The translations under genes were made by a program, and so were the position numbers. The notes below the pieces were generated by a model. It worked only from the letters and a program-made list of their open reading frames with translations. It was not told where the DNA came from and did no database searches. Positions 46,788 to 55,736 of a stretch of DNA of 64,000 nt are shown piece after piece. This stretch comes from Tabrizicola fusiformis. GTDB taxonomy: Bacteria; Pseudomonadota; Alphaproteobacteria; Rhodobacterales; Rhodobacteraceae. Numbering within the stretch: position 1 is the stretch's first letter; the number at the start of each line of letters is the position of its first letter. The DNA lies in the NCBI RefSeq assembly GCF_013328815.1, contig NZ_JABUHN010000010.1:1-64000 (forward strand). Direction: 5' to 3'.

Positions 46788-48440
46788 TCAGGGGGCGGTG
46801 ATCTCGACCCGCTCCCCGGCGGTCACGGCAAAGGGTGTGTCGGTCTTCACCTCGCCCCTTGTGGCCTGCAACAGATAGTCTCCGGCGGGCAGCACGATCT
46901 GCCAGCTCTCCTCGAAGGAAAAGCCAAGGCTCTTGCGGTTGCCGGCGATGTCGGCCTTGGCCGACAGCACCTCCTGATAGCTGGCGCCGGGCGCGGTGAG
47001 TGCGGCCACCCCGGCATTCAGCACTGCCGTCACCGCAAGTTCGCCGCCCGAGGTGGCGGTGAAGGGGAAAGCGGCCTTGACCCCGCCCAGCGAGACCTCT
47101 GCCACATAATCGCCGGGCGGCAGGTCAAAGCTGCCGGTGGGGCCATAGGCGAAGGCCACCGATTTGCGGTTGCCCTGAATGTCGGCTTTGGCGCCGAACA
47201 CCTCGATGAATTGCTGCGGGTCTTCCACCGCCAGCCCCTCGGCGTAGAAGCTGGACAGCACCACCTTGCCGGTGCCGAAGGTCATGTCATGACTGACCAC
47301 CTCACCGGGGCGCAGGCTGATGTTTTCGCGCAGATCGGCGGCGCCGAAGGTGGCGTGCAACGTATAGTCGCCAGCCGGCACATAGGCCGATGTCGTGCCG
47401 AAGCCGAAGCCCAGATTGCCGCCGTCGCCGCCCAGCACCTCCCAATAGCCGCTGTCGCCGGTCTCTACCCCCGGCGCGGACATCAGGCGAACGGTCAGAT
47501 GGGCGGCATTCACCACGATCACCGGCTGCGAAAGCTGATCTGCCGTCACCGCAACCTCGGTTTCGGCGCGGGCCGAACCCAGAACCGCCTGCACCAGATA
47601 GCGCCCGGGCGGCAGAAGACCGTCGCGGTCACCATAGAAAATCTCGCTCTTCTCGGCCTTCTGGCCGGTGGTATCCAGCGCCCAGACCTCAAAATATCCA
47701 TCATCGGGGTTTTCGGGGCCTTGGCCCCCCGCGGCCAGCAACAGGACGGGATCGAAGTTTTTCTTCAGCGCCTTCGCCGGGGCGGGCTCGGGAACGGGCA
47801 CAGGTTCCGGCGCAGGGGGGGACGCGGGGTCTTCCAGCACCACCTCGACCAGCGCATCGGACAGGCTTTGCAGATCGGAGGCTTGCAGATACAGGCCCCC
47901 CGTCGCCTTGGCGAGGCAGGCAACCTGCGCGCCCTCATCCTCGCTCAGGCCGAAACCCACGACATGCGCGGTAAAATCGACGCCCGACGCCTCAAGCTCT
48001 GCCCCCAGCGAACAAGGGTCGGCCTGACAGGTTTCGATCCCGTCGGTGATCAGGATCACCGTTGCCTTTTCCTCGGTCGAGCGCAGTTCGGCGGCCGCCA
48101 TCCGCACCGCCGCGCTGAGGGGGGTCTTGCCCTTGAATTGCAGGGCATTCGCGGCGGCCGTGATGGCCGGCCCCGTGCCCGGCCCGGGCGGAACCAGCAA
48201 TTCGATATCCGCACAGGAACCTTTTTCGCGGTGGCCATAGGCCATCAGGCCCACCTCGCTGCCCGCAGGCAGGTCGCGCAGCACCTGGCCCAACGCCTCA
48301 CGCGCAATCTCCAGCTTGGGGCGCCCGTCGATCTGGCCCCACATCGAGCCGGAGGCATCCAGCACGATGATCGACCGCCCCTCGGCCATGGCGGCAAACG
48401 GCATGACGAGCGCAAGAAGGCAAAGGGCAAGACGGCGCAT
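46788..48440 (-). CDS. Secreted VWA-domain protein with tandem repeats
   Basis: A 550-residue exported protein. Signal peptide residues 1-19, then a von Willebrand A domain with a complete MIDAS (DASGSMWGQ, Thr in GKTPLSAAV, Asp in LITDGIETC), a Pro-rich linker (near residue 215) and four repeated units of about 65-85 residues, each built on EV..., a GDY or GRY turn and a final strand. The last two share AKADI-x-GNRKS. Metal-dependent protein binding in the envelope is likely; the partner is unknown. The ATG at 48440 begins the signal peptide. Confidence 0.85.
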   Translation of the reverse strand: MRRLALCLLALVMPFAAMAEGRSIIVLDASGSMWGQIDGRPKLEIAREALGQVLRDLPAGSEVGLMAYGHREKGSCADIELLVPPGPGTGPAITAAANALQFKGKTPLSAAVRMAAAELRSTEEKATVILITDGIETCQADPCSLGAELEASGVDFTAHVVGFGLSEDEGAQVACLAKATGGLYLQASDLQSLSDALVEVVLEDPASPPAPEPVPVPEPAPAKALKKNFDPVLLLAAGGQGPENPDDGYFEVWALDTTGQKAEKSEIFYGDRDGLLPPGRYLVQAVLGSARAETEVAVTADQLSQPVIVVNAAHLTVRLMSAPGVETGDSGYWEVLGGDGGNLGFGFGTTSAYVPAGDYTLHATFGAADLRENISLRPGEVVSHDMTFGTGKVVLSSFYAEGLAVEDPQQFIEVFGAKADIQGNRKSVAFAYGPTGSFDLPPGDYVAEVSLGGVKAAFPFTATSGGELAVTAVLNAGVAALTAPGASYQEVLSAKADIAGNRKSLGFSFEESWQIVLPAGDYLLQATRGEVKTDTPFAVTAGERVEITAP

Positions 48441-48635
48441 TACACCCCCGGACGGATCAGGATGACCCAAGGCTAGGTCGGGTCACCCCGGCTGACAAGG
48501 CGGGGCAGGGGTATGGAATCCCCCAGCCCCGCCCGCCGGAAACATCCGGTTCACATACAACCCGCACCGGGGACAGGGGCGCGGGCACGCGGCGGGCGGG
48601 ACCGGAGGGGAGATGACGGCCCCGCCTGCCGGTTC

Positions 48636-49178
48636 TTACATCGCGGGCAACAGCACGGTGTCGATCACATGGATCACGCCGTTCGATTGCTTCACATCGG
48701 CGATGGTCACGGTGGCGACATTGCCCTGACCATCCTCGATCATCACCTTGCCGTCCTTGGTCATGGCGGTGAATTCGCAGCCACCGACGGTCTTGACCGT
48801 ATGCTTGCCGCCATCATCGGCCACCATCTTGGTGATGGCATCCGACATCGCATTGGCGGCGACGACATGGCAGGTCAGGATCTTGACCAGCGTGTCCTTG
48901 TTCTCCGGCTTGAGCAGGTTTTCCACGGTGCCTGCGGGCAGCTTGGCAAAGGCTTCGTTGGTGGGGGCAAAGACGGTGAAGGGACCGGCGCCCGAAAGCG
49001 TCTCCACCAGACCGGCGGCCTGAACAGCGGCGACCAGCGTGGTATGATCGGCCGAATTCACCGCGTTTTCGACGATGTTCTTGTCTTCATACATCGCAGC
49101 ACCGCCCACCATCGGGTTCTCGGCGAAAGCCATGCCGGCGGTCAGGGCGAGGATGGCGGTTGCGAGACGGAATTTCAT
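48636..49178 (-). CDS. Secreted fasciclin-domain protein
   Basis: A 180-residue exported protein. Signal peptide residues 1-19 ([18 protein letters not shown]) and one fasciclin (FAS1) domain with the two conserved motifs, [17 protein letters not shown] (H1) and [14 protein letters not shown] (H2). Bacterial FAS1 proteins act in adhesion or stress. It lies downstream of the sigma/anti-sigma pair on the same strand, so it is a good candidate target of that sigma factor. Confidence 0.92.
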   Translation of the reverse strand: MKFRLATAILALTAGMAFAENPMVGGAAMYEDKNIVENAVNSADHTTLVAAVQAAGLVETLSGAGPFTVFAPTNEAFAKLPAGTVENLLKPENKDTLVKILTCHVVAANAMSDAITKMVADDGGKHTVKTVGGCEFTAMTKDGKVMIEDGQGNVATVTIADVKQSNGVIHVIDTVLLPAM

Positions 49179-49271
49179 GGTGTTTCTCCCTTGATCGAGG
49201 CAGGACCACCCTGCCTTCATGGGAGTTACGCGGCAGTTGCGCGGTAAGTTTCACCGCTCGCGTTTCTGTGA

Positions 49272-49925
49272 TTACAAGGTGATCTCGGTCTGCATCATCA
49301 CCGGCCCGGTCGGCTTGCCCTCGGGCGCGCCGCCTGCGGGTTCCACGGTCACGGCCAGCACCCAGCCCGCGGGCGGGGTCGGATAGGCCACCACCAGCGG
49401 CCCCCGCGCCAGAAGCCCCAGCGACACCGGAGCAGCCCCCGGCGCGATGATCCACAGTTCATGCACCTGCCCTTCGGGCGCGGGTTCGCCCGCAACCCGG
49501 GTGACGGTCAGGCGCAGCCCGTCAAAGACCGCATCATAGGTCAGCGTGCCGTTTTCCGCCGTCAGCACCGCCTCGACCCGCGCCGGCGGAATGGAAAAGA
49601 CAAGGAACGCCACCAGTGCCAGCGCGGTCACCCCCGCCAGACCCAGCCCGGCAAGTGTCATCCACAATGTCCGGCGCGGGGCAGGGGCGGGGAACAGCCG
49701 CGCCTCGATCCGGTTGAGCATATCGGGCGGCACCGGCGCTTCGGCAAAGCCGTGGTTCAGGGGCGCCAGCCGCTCTTGCCAGGCGATCACCCGCGCCATA
49801 AGCGCCGGGTCGCGGCGCAGACGCGCCTCGGCGGCGGCGCGTTCGGTGCCCTCCAGCACGCCCAGCGCCAGTTCGGCCGCCAGCGCGTCATCCTCGGGCA
49901 GGGCTGGGATCGGCGGCTCGCTCAT
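49272..49925 (-). CDS. Anti-sigma factor, RskA/ChrR-like
   Basis: A 217-residue membrane protein. The N-terminal part (AAELALGVLEGTERAAAEARL) is the cytoplasmic anti-sigma helix bundle of the RskA type. One membrane helix lies at about residues 88-108, and the C-terminal periplasmic RskA domain carries GQVHELWIIAPG and PVSLGLLARGPL. It overlaps the sigma factor gene by four bases (ATGA), the usual coupling of such pairs. Confidence 0.9.
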   Translation of the reverse strand: MSEPPIPALPEDDALAAELALGVLEGTERAAAEARLRRDPALMARVIAWQERLAPLNHGFAEAPVPPDMLNRIEARLFPAPAPRRTLWMTLAGLGLAGVTALALVAFLVFSIPPARVEAVLTAENGTLTYDAVFDGLRLTVTRVAGEPAPEGQVHELWIIAPGAAPVSLGLLARGPLVVAYPTPPAGWVLAVTVEPAGGAPEGKPTGPVMMQTEITL

Positions 49926-50461
49926 GGTTCAAGGCATTCCCGAAGACTCAGCAGACCGCGCCGCAGCCAGGTCCGCATCGTATTCAACGGCACCGCATGG
50001 CGCGCCGCAAGATCGGCATAGCTTTGCCCCTGAAGATAGGCGCCCCGCAAGGCTGCCGCCCGGTCCGGTTCCAGCCGGTCAAAGCAATCGGCGACCCGCC
50101 GTGCCTCGCCTCTGGCGACCAACTGCACCTCGGCACGCGGGGCGGTATCGGCCAGCGCCTCCATCGCGTCGTCGCCTTCGGCGCGGGGCGGGCGGGCGCG
50201 CAGCCGGTCGATGGCGTGGTTGCGCGCCAGCGCAATCAGCCATGTCATGCCCTGACCGCGCGTGGCATCGAATTTGCCCGCCCGCAGCCAGACCCGGGTA
50301 AACACCTCTTGCAACGCATCCTCCGCTTCGGCCCTGTCGCCAAGGATACGCAGAAGAACCCCCATAAGTTTCGCCGAAGCCGCCGCATAAAGGGCGCGGA
50401 ACGCCGCGCGGTCCTGCGCGGCAATGCGGCCAAGGTGCTGTGCGATGTGATCATCCGTCAT
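49922..50461 (-). CDS. ECF RNA polymerase sigma factor
   Basis: A 179-residue sigma factor with region 2 (FRALYAAASAKLMGVLLRIL, DALQEVFTRVWLRAGKFD) and region 4 with its helix-turn-helix (GQSYADLAARHAVPLNTMRT). It is held by the anti-sigma factor encoded next and probably directs this operon and the fasciclin gene. I chose ATG 50461 over an in-frame GTG at 50470. Confidence 0.92.
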   Translation of the reverse strand: MTDDHIAQHLGRIAAQDRAAFRALYAAASAKLMGVLLRILGDRAEAEDALQEVFTRVWLRAGKFDATRGQGMTWLIALARNHAIDRLRARPPRAEGDDAMEALADTAPRAEVQLVARGEARRVADCFDRLEPDRAAALRGAYLQGQSYADLAARHAVPLNTMRTWLRRGLLSLRECLEP

Positions 50462-50498
50462 GACCTGCACCTAGCGCGCCGCCGCTGGCCGTCAAGCC

Positions 50499-52532
50499 CT
50501 AACGCCGCCGCCGCCGCCCCTCGCTGCCCGCGCCTGCGGTGTTGAAGCTGACCTCGGGCAGGGTGACGACCTTTCCCAGTTCCGGGAAGGCATCCACCGC
50601 GTTCGGAATCGCGCTGGCATTGACGAAATGCTCCTGAAAGCGCGGCTCGATGGCGGTTTCGACCTTGTGGATGTCATGCACCACCGCCTCAATCTGGTCA
50701 CGCGCCGCCACGTTGCACAGCGCAATCCGTGCGCCGGTGCCCGCGGCATTGCCCGCCGAAATCACCTTGTCCAGCGGCACATCGGGGATCATCCCCAGAA
50801 CCATCGCATGTTTCGGGCTGATATGGGCGCCAAAGGCCCCGGCCAGAACGACCTTTTCCACGGTATCGACGCCCATTTCATCCATCAGAAGCCGGGCGCC
50901 CGCGTAAAGCGCCGCCTTGGCCAACTGGATGGCGCGGATATCACCTTGGGTCACCAGAATGCGCGGCCCGCCCTCGGCGCTGCCGTCGTGCAAGAGATAG
51001 GAATGCGTCCGCCCCTCGGGGACACAGCGCGGCGTGCCCACCTGATCGGGGCCGCCGATCAAGCCGCCCTGATCCAGAATGCCCGCCATGCGCAGTTCCG
51101 CCACCGCCTCGATGATGCCCGAGCCGCAGATGCCGGTGATGCCGCTGGCCTTGGTCGCCTCGGCAAAACCCGGATCGGTGGACCACAAGTCGGACCCGAT
51201 CACGCGGAAGCGCGGTTCCTTGGTCACGGGATCAATCTCCACCCGCTCGATGGCGCCGGGGGCGGCGCGCTGGCCCGAACTGATCTGCGCGCCTTCAAAG
51301 GCCGGGCCGGTGGGGCTGGAACAGGCCAGAACCCGGGCCTTGTTGCCCAGAAGAATCTCGGCATTGGTGCCGACATCGACGATCAGCACCATTTCCTCGG
51401 ATTTGCCCGGCTCTTCCGACAGGGCCACCGCCGCGCAATCGGCGCCGACATGGCCCGCGATGCAGGGCAGCACATAGACCCGCGCCGCGCCGTGGATATT
51501 GCCAAGGTCAAGGTCGTTGGCATCCAAGCTGAGACTGCCCGAGGTGGCCAGCGCAAAGGGCGCCTGACCCAGCTCCACCGGGTCGATCCCCAACAGCAGA
51601 TGGTGCATCACCGGGTTGCAGACGAAAACCACCTCGAAAATCGCCTTGGGGTCGATCTTCGCCTCAGCGGCAATTGAAACGGCCAGCGCATTGATCGCCT
51701 CGCGCACGGCGCGGGTCATCTCCACATCACCACCGGGGTTCATCATCGCATAGGAGACCCGGCTCATCAGATCCTCGCCAAAGCGGATCTGCGGGTTCAT
51801 CAGACCCGACGAGGCCAGAACCGACCCATCGGCCAGCGAACAGAGATGCGCCGCAATCGTGGTCGAGCCAAGGTCGATCGCCAGCCCGTAAAGCCCGCCC
51901 TCGTGGAAGCCCGGATAAACCTCGAGAATGCGGGGCCGGTTGTCATGGTTGCCCTTGGTCAGAACGACGGTGACCTTCCACTCGCCCTTGCGCAGCACCG
52001 GCTGCAGGCGGCGCAAAAGGCCCAGATCAACCAGCGGGTCTTCCACCCCCCATTGCGTGGCAAGCGCCCGCTTCAGCCGCTCGAAATCGCCGGTGGGTTC
52101 GTGCATGTCGGGCTCGTCCACCTCGACGAACAGGGCGCGGGTCGCCGGGTCCATCACGATGTCGCGCTGGGTGGCGGATTTGCGGATCACCTGCTTGTGG
52201 ACCTGAGATTCCGGCGGCACGTCGATCACGACATCGCCCATCACCTGCGCCTGACAGCCCAGACGGCGCCCCGGCGCCATGCCGCGCTTGGACTTATACC
52301 GCTCTTCCACCGCATTCCACGGCGTCAGTGCATCTTCATCCACCGTCACGCCATGTTTCGGAAACTCGCCATAACCGGGGCTGATCTGGCATTTCGAACA
52401 GATGCCGCGCCCGCCGCAGACCGAATCGAGGTCCACCCCCAATTGCCGCGCCGCCGTCAGAACCGGCGTGCCAAGCGCAAAGCGCCCCCGCTTGCCCGAG
52501 GGGGTAAAGATTACAAGCGCGTCGTCGGTCAT
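50499..52532 (-). CDS. RACo-like corrinoid-activating ATPase with [2Fe-2S] domain
   Basis: A 677-residue cytoplasmic protein. The N-terminal ferredoxin domain binds a [2Fe-2S] cluster (Cys39, Cys45, Cys48 and Cys93). The rest is an ASKHA-type DUF4445 domain with YGLAIDLGSTTIAAHL and VLIVDVGTNAEILLG as nucleotide loops. This layout is that of RACo/RamA proteins, which re-reduce Co(II) corrinoids of methyltransferases at the expense of ATP. No corrinoid protein or methyltransferase lies beside it here. It overlaps the cupin gene by four bases. Confidence 0.87.
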   Translation of the reverse strand: MTDDALVIFTPSGKRGRFALGTPVLTAARQLGVDLDSVCGGRGICSKCQISPGYGEFPKHGVTVDEDALTPWNAVEERYKSKRGMAPGRRLGCQAQVMGDVVIDVPPESQVHKQVIRKSATQRDIVMDPATRALFVEVDEPDMHEPTGDFERLKRALATQWGVEDPLVDLGLLRRLQPVLRKGEWKVTVVLTKGNHDNRPRILEVYPGFHEGGLYGLAIDLGSTTIAAHLCSLADGSVLASSGLMNPQIRFGEDLMSRVSYAMMNPGGDVEMTRAVREAINALAVSIAAEAKIDPKAIFEVVFVCNPVMHHLLLGIDPVELGQAPFALATSGSLSLDANDLDLGNIHGAARVYVLPCIAGHVGADCAAVALSEEPGKSEEMVLIVDVGTNAEILLGNKARVLACSSPTGPAFEGAQISSGQRAAPGAIERVEIDPVTKEPRFRVIGSDLWSTDPGFAEATKASGITGICGSGIIEAVAELRMAGILDQGGLIGGPDQVGTPRCVPEGRTHSYLLHDGSAEGGPRILVTQGDIRAIQLAKAALYAGARLLMDEMGVDTVEKVVLAGAFGAHISPKHAMVLGMIPDVPLDKVISAGNAAGTGARIALCNVAARDQIEAVVHDIHKVETAIEPRFQEHFVNASAIPNAVDAFPELGKVVTLPEVSFNTAGAGSEGRRRRR

Positions 52533-52942
52533 GTCTGGTCCCTGGATTCGTCGGGGGCTTCGTCGGGGAAGCGGTAACTTATGTCATCAAAGGAATCGGC
52601 GGCGAAGGTGTAGAACCATTTCAGCGCCGTCTCGACCCGCGGCACGCCGTGCAAGGCCCCCCCGGGAATGTAAAGCGCCACGCCCGGCGCCAGACGATGC
52701 GCCACACCGTCGATCATCACCTCGCCTTCGCCCTCAAGCCCGAAATAGACTTCGGGCTGCGGGTGGGAATGGAGGGCAAAGGTTTCGCCGGGGGCCATCA
52801 GGGCCACGCCGCAGACAAGGCTGTCGCTGGGCGTGGCGGGGGCCGAGATCAGGGTGCGGAAACGGATGCTGCCGCGCGCCGGGTTGTCCCAGCGCTCGTC
52901 GGGAAGGGTGGCGGAATCCGCCGAGATGGGTCGTGTTGTCAT
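52529..52942 (-). CDS. Cupin-domain protein
   Basis: A 137-residue single cupin with the metal motif HSHPQPEVYFGLEGEGEV (two His and a Glu) and a later His in GGALHGVPR. Such cupins include DMSP lyases and small dioxygenases; the substrate is not readable. Its stop overlaps the start of the RACo-like gene (ATGA), so the two are translationally coupled. That suggests it acts on a methylated compound handled by a corrinoid methyltransferase elsewhere (inference). ATG 52942 is chosen over an in-frame start 26 codons upstream. Confidence 0.82.
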   Translation of the reverse strand: MTTRPISADSATLPDERWDNPARGSIRFRTLISAPATPSDSLVCGVALMAPGETFALHSHPQPEVYFGLEGEGEVMIDGVAHRLAPGVALYIPGGALHGVPRVETALKWFYTFAADSFDDISYRFPDEAPDESRDQT

Positions 52943-53066
52943 GATCCGTCCTGCTCGCTCCCCCCTTTCTAGGCGAGCGCGGGGCAGGGACAAGGGCCGA
53001 ATCCGTCCTGTCCCGGTCAAGGAGCGGCGTGATCCTGCAAGGTTGCGCGTGTTTGGGGCCGCGGAC

Positions 53067-53097
53067 CCTCCGGGGGGGATATTTGGATCAAGATGAA
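53067..53097 (-). repeat. Dispersed element copy 5
   Basis: On the minus strand TTCATCTTGATCCAAATATC runs into CCCCCCGGAGGG and a short CGGA/TCCG hairpin. It lies downstream of the dCTP deaminase gene in its direction of transcription and forms an inverted pair with the copy at 53107-53138. Confidence 0.65.
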
Positions 53098-53106
53098 ACC
53101 CGCCGC

Positions 53107-53146
53107 ATTCATCTTGGCAAAAATATCCCCGCCGGAGGCATCCGGC
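53107..53146 (+). repeat. Dispersed element copy 6 with hairpin
   Basis: ATTCATCTTGGCAAAAATAT then CCCC and the hairpin GCCGGA/TCCGGC (53131-53146, loop GGCA). Mirror partner of copy 5. The 226 bases from 52943 to 53168 hold these two copies and no gene. Confidence 0.65.
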
Positions 53147-53168
53147 GCCGGGGAAGGGGGGTCGGCTG

Positions 53169-54248
53169 TCAGCCCGCCCGGAACTGCTTGGCCAGTTTCA
53201 GGCCCTGCCCCTGATAGTTGGACGCGATCCCGGCGCCGTAGAGCGTTTCCGGTCGCGCGGCCATGCGTTCGTAAACCAGCCGCCCCACGACCTGCCCGTG
53301 TTCCAGCACGAAAGGTGCCTCGTGGCAGCGCACCTCCAGCACCCCGCGCGAACCGGCCCCCCCGGCGGCGGCATGGCCAAAGCCGGGGTCGAAGAAACCC
53401 GCGTAATGCACGCGGAACTCGCCCACCATGGCCAGATAGGGCGCCATCTCGGCGGCGTAATCGGGCGGGATCGTCACCGCCTCGCGGCTGACGAGGATAT
53501 AGAAGGCGCCGGGGTCAAGGATGATGCGGCCATCGCCGGCGCGCACCTCTTCCCAGAAGTCGCGGGCGGGGTAATGCCCGATCCGGTCAAGGTCGATCAC
53601 CCCGGTATGGGGTTTCGCGCGGTAGCCCAGCAGGTCGCCCGTTTCGGGCCGCAGATCGACCGAAAATCCCAGCCCTTCGGAAATCACCGCGGCGCCCGAA
53701 ACCAGCGGTTCCTCGGCGTGCAGGCTGCGCAATTCTGCATCCGACAGCACCGCCTGCCCCTGACGGAAGCGGATCTGGTTCAGCCGCTGCCCGGCGCGCA
53801 CCAGCACCGAAAAGCTGCGCGGACAGACTTCGGCATAGAGCGGGCCGTGATAGGCTTCGGGGATGCGGTCAAACTCGGTGCCGCCATCGGTGATGGTGCG
53901 GGTCAAGAGGTCCAGCCGCCCGGTTGAGCTTTTGGCATTAGCGACGGCGGTGATGCCCGCAGGCAGCGCCAGCCGCTCCATCAGCGGGATGACATAGACG
54001 CAGCCCTTTTCCAGCACGGCGCCTGCGGTCAGATCGACCCGGTGCATCTCGAATTCGGCGATGCGGTCGGCGACCTTTGCGCCATGGCCCGCCAGAAACG
54101 AGGCGCGCACCCGGTAGGCCACCGTTCCCAGCCGCAGGTCAAGGCTGGCGGGCTGAATCTGATCGGGGCGGATCGCGGGATCGGCGGCAAGGGCGCCAGT
54201 TTCGATCAGGTGGCGCAGATGTTGTGCGGGAAGAACGCCGGCTGTCAT
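53169..54248 (-). CDS. dcd: 2'-deoxycytidine 5'-triphosphate deaminase (long form)
   Basis: A 359-residue dCTP deaminase of the duplicated alphaproteobacterial form, about twice the E. coli length. It turns dCTP into dUTP for dTMP synthesis. The active-site stretch VANAKSSTGRLDLLTRTITD is followed by YAEVCPRSFSVLVRAGQRLN and IRFRQGQ; the C-terminal half repeats the fold. The ATG at 54248 starts MTAGVLPAQHL. tRNA-Pro is encoded on the same strand upstream. Confidence 0.92.
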   Translation of the reverse strand: MTAGVLPAQHLRHLIETGALAADPAIRPDQIQPASLDLRLGTVAYRVRASFLAGHGAKVADRIAEFEMHRVDLTAGAVLEKGCVYVIPLMERLALPAGITAVANAKSSTGRLDLLTRTITDGGTEFDRIPEAYHGPLYAEVCPRSFSVLVRAGQRLNQIRFRQGQAVLSDAELRSLHAEEPLVSGAAVISEGLGFSVDLRPETGDLLGYRAKPHTGVIDLDRIGHYPARDFWEEVRAGDGRIILDPGAFYILVSREAVTIPPDYAAEMAPYLAMVGEFRVHYAGFFDPGFGHAAAGGAGSRGVLEVRCHEAPFVLEHGQVVGRLVYERMAARPETLYGAGIASNYQGQGLKLAKQFRAG

Positions 54249-54308
54249 GATCAGTGCCCCTGAATGTGGAACCGCCCGCAAGCCTTGCGGCAAGCGGGCG
54301 GTTTCATA

Positions 54309-54387
54309 TGGTCGGGCCGGTGAGATTCGAACTCACGACCTCCCGCCCCCCAGACGGACGCGCTAAACCAGGCTGCGCTACGGCCCG
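54309..54387 (-). tRNA. tRNA-Pro (GGG)
   Basis: Minus-strand cloverleaf: acceptor CGGGCCG/CGGCCCG, D-stem GCGC/GCGC, anticodon loop CTGGGGG giving GGG, T-arm GTGAG-TTCGAAT-CTCAC and encoded CCA. The anticodon stem has two G-U pairs. Confidence 0.94.
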
Positions 54388-54453
54388 ACGATGGCGGCGA
54401 TACATAACGATATTCCGGGCGGGGGCAAGCAGGAAAGTGCATGATTTTTCCGC

Positions 54454-55329
54454 CTAATAGGGCGGGGCCGTCATGCGGTCTTCCAGGGCAAGCAGCCGGT
54501 CGCGCAGCGCCCGCAGCCGCGCCCGCCAAGGCAGCAGGGCGGAAACCGGCAGGGCAGCGATTCGTGCGGCAAGGGCGGGCAGATCGGCCGGTTCCGGCGC
54601 GTCATCGGTGCCTTCGGCTGCGGCGGCGGCATCCTGCACCTGCCAGATGGCATCTTCGGCGGCAATCTCGGCCTGCAAATCGGCCTCAAGCTCGGCGGCG
54701 ACAAGGGCGGCAACCGCCTCTTCCTCTTCGGGCGGGGCATCCTCGGCCTCGGCCGCCAGTGCCTCGGTCACTTCGAGGAAGATTTCCGGCTCTTCGGCAG
54801 GCGTCTCGGCCACCGGATCGGCCGGGCGTTCGGGTGTCAGCGAGACCACGATCGGGTCGGTATCGGGCAGATCGAACAGGCCCGCGAAAAGGTTTTCCTG
54901 CACGGCAGGCCGCGGCGGCGGGTTGCGGCGCAGCGCGGTTTCCAGCGCCACGATCTGCGCCGTCTCGATCTCTTCCACCGGCAGCGGCGCATCGTCTTCG
55001 CCGGGGAAATTCGCCGCAAGCGCCGCCTCAAGCGCCGCCTCGGCATCTTCGGAATGCGCCTCGCCGGTCAGGCCGGCGACATGGCGCACGCCCTGCTCGC
55101 GCAGGATTTTCTGCACGCCGCGGATCGTCATGCCTTCATCATGCAACAGCCGCTTGATGCCGGTCAGCAACGCCACATCGGCGGGCCGATAATAGCGGCG
55201 CCCTCCGGCCCGTTTGACGGGTCTGATCTGGGGAAAACGGCTTTCCCAGAAGCGCAGCACATGCGCCGGGGTTTCCAGAAACTCGGAGACCTCGGAGATG
55301 GTGCGGAAGGCGTCCGGCGACTTGTCCAT
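54454..55329 (-). CDS. MerR-family transcriptional regulator
   Basis: A 291-residue protein with an N-terminal MerR helix-turn-helix ([20 protein letters not shown], then [20 protein letters not shown]) and a long acidic Ala/Glu tail (residues 100-260) instead of a known sensor domain. The effector is unknown. It follows ihfA by 15 bases; the yceD-rpmF-plsX-fabH-ihfA-merR order is conserved in many Rhodobacteraceae. Confidence 0.9.
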   Translation of the reverse strand: MDKSPDAFRTISEVSEFLETPAHVLRFWESRFPQIRPVKRAGGRRYYRPADVALLTGIKRLLHDEGMTIRGVQKILREQGVRHVAGLTGEAHSEDAEAALEAALAANFPGEDDAPLPVEEIETAQIVALETALRRNPPPRPAVQENLFAGLFDLPDTDPIVVSLTPERPADPVAETPAEEPEIFLEVTEALAAEAEDAPPEEEEAVAALVAAELEADLQAEIAAEDAIWQVQDAAAAAEGTDDAPEPADLPALAARIAALPVSALLPWRARLRALRDRLLALEDRMTAPPY

Positions 55330-55344
55330 CCGCGACGGACCTCC

Positions 55345-55647
55345 TTAGGTCTTCTTGCCCAGCGCCACGCGATCCTTCATCAGATGCGACGGGCGGAAGG
55401 TCAGCACCCGGCGTGGCGAGATCGGAACCTCGTCGCCGGTCTTGGGGTTGCGGCCGACACGGGCCGTCTTGTCGCGCACCGAGAAGGTGCCGAAGGACGA
55501 GATCTTGACCGTCTCGCCCGAAGCCAGCGCGTCGGACATATGCGACAGCACCGATTCCACCAGTTGCGCGGATTCGTTGCGGCTGAGGCCCACCTCACGG
55601 AAGACGGCCTCGGACAGATCCATCCGCGTCAGAGTCTTTTCGCTCAT
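55345..55647 (-). CDS. ihfA: Integration host factor subunit alpha
   Basis: A 100-residue DNA-bending protein (HU/IHF fold) that pairs with IhfB. It shows [40 protein letters not shown] and [18 protein letters not shown], the beta-arm with its intercalating Pro. Two ATGs are adjacent; 55647 has better spacing from the GGGGGG ribosome binding site. Confidence 0.95.
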   Translation of the reverse strand: MSEKTLTRMDLSEAVFREVGLSRNESAQLVESVLSHMSDALASGETVKISSFGTFSVRDKTARVGRNPKTGDEVPISPRRVLTFRPSHLMKDRVALGKKT

Positions 55648-55736
55648 CATATCCCCCCCGGGTTATTCAGGGCAGATTGGGCGCTTGGGATTTCCGAGTC
55701 AATATCAATCACTTGGAGCGGGGGATTGAAGCGCTG

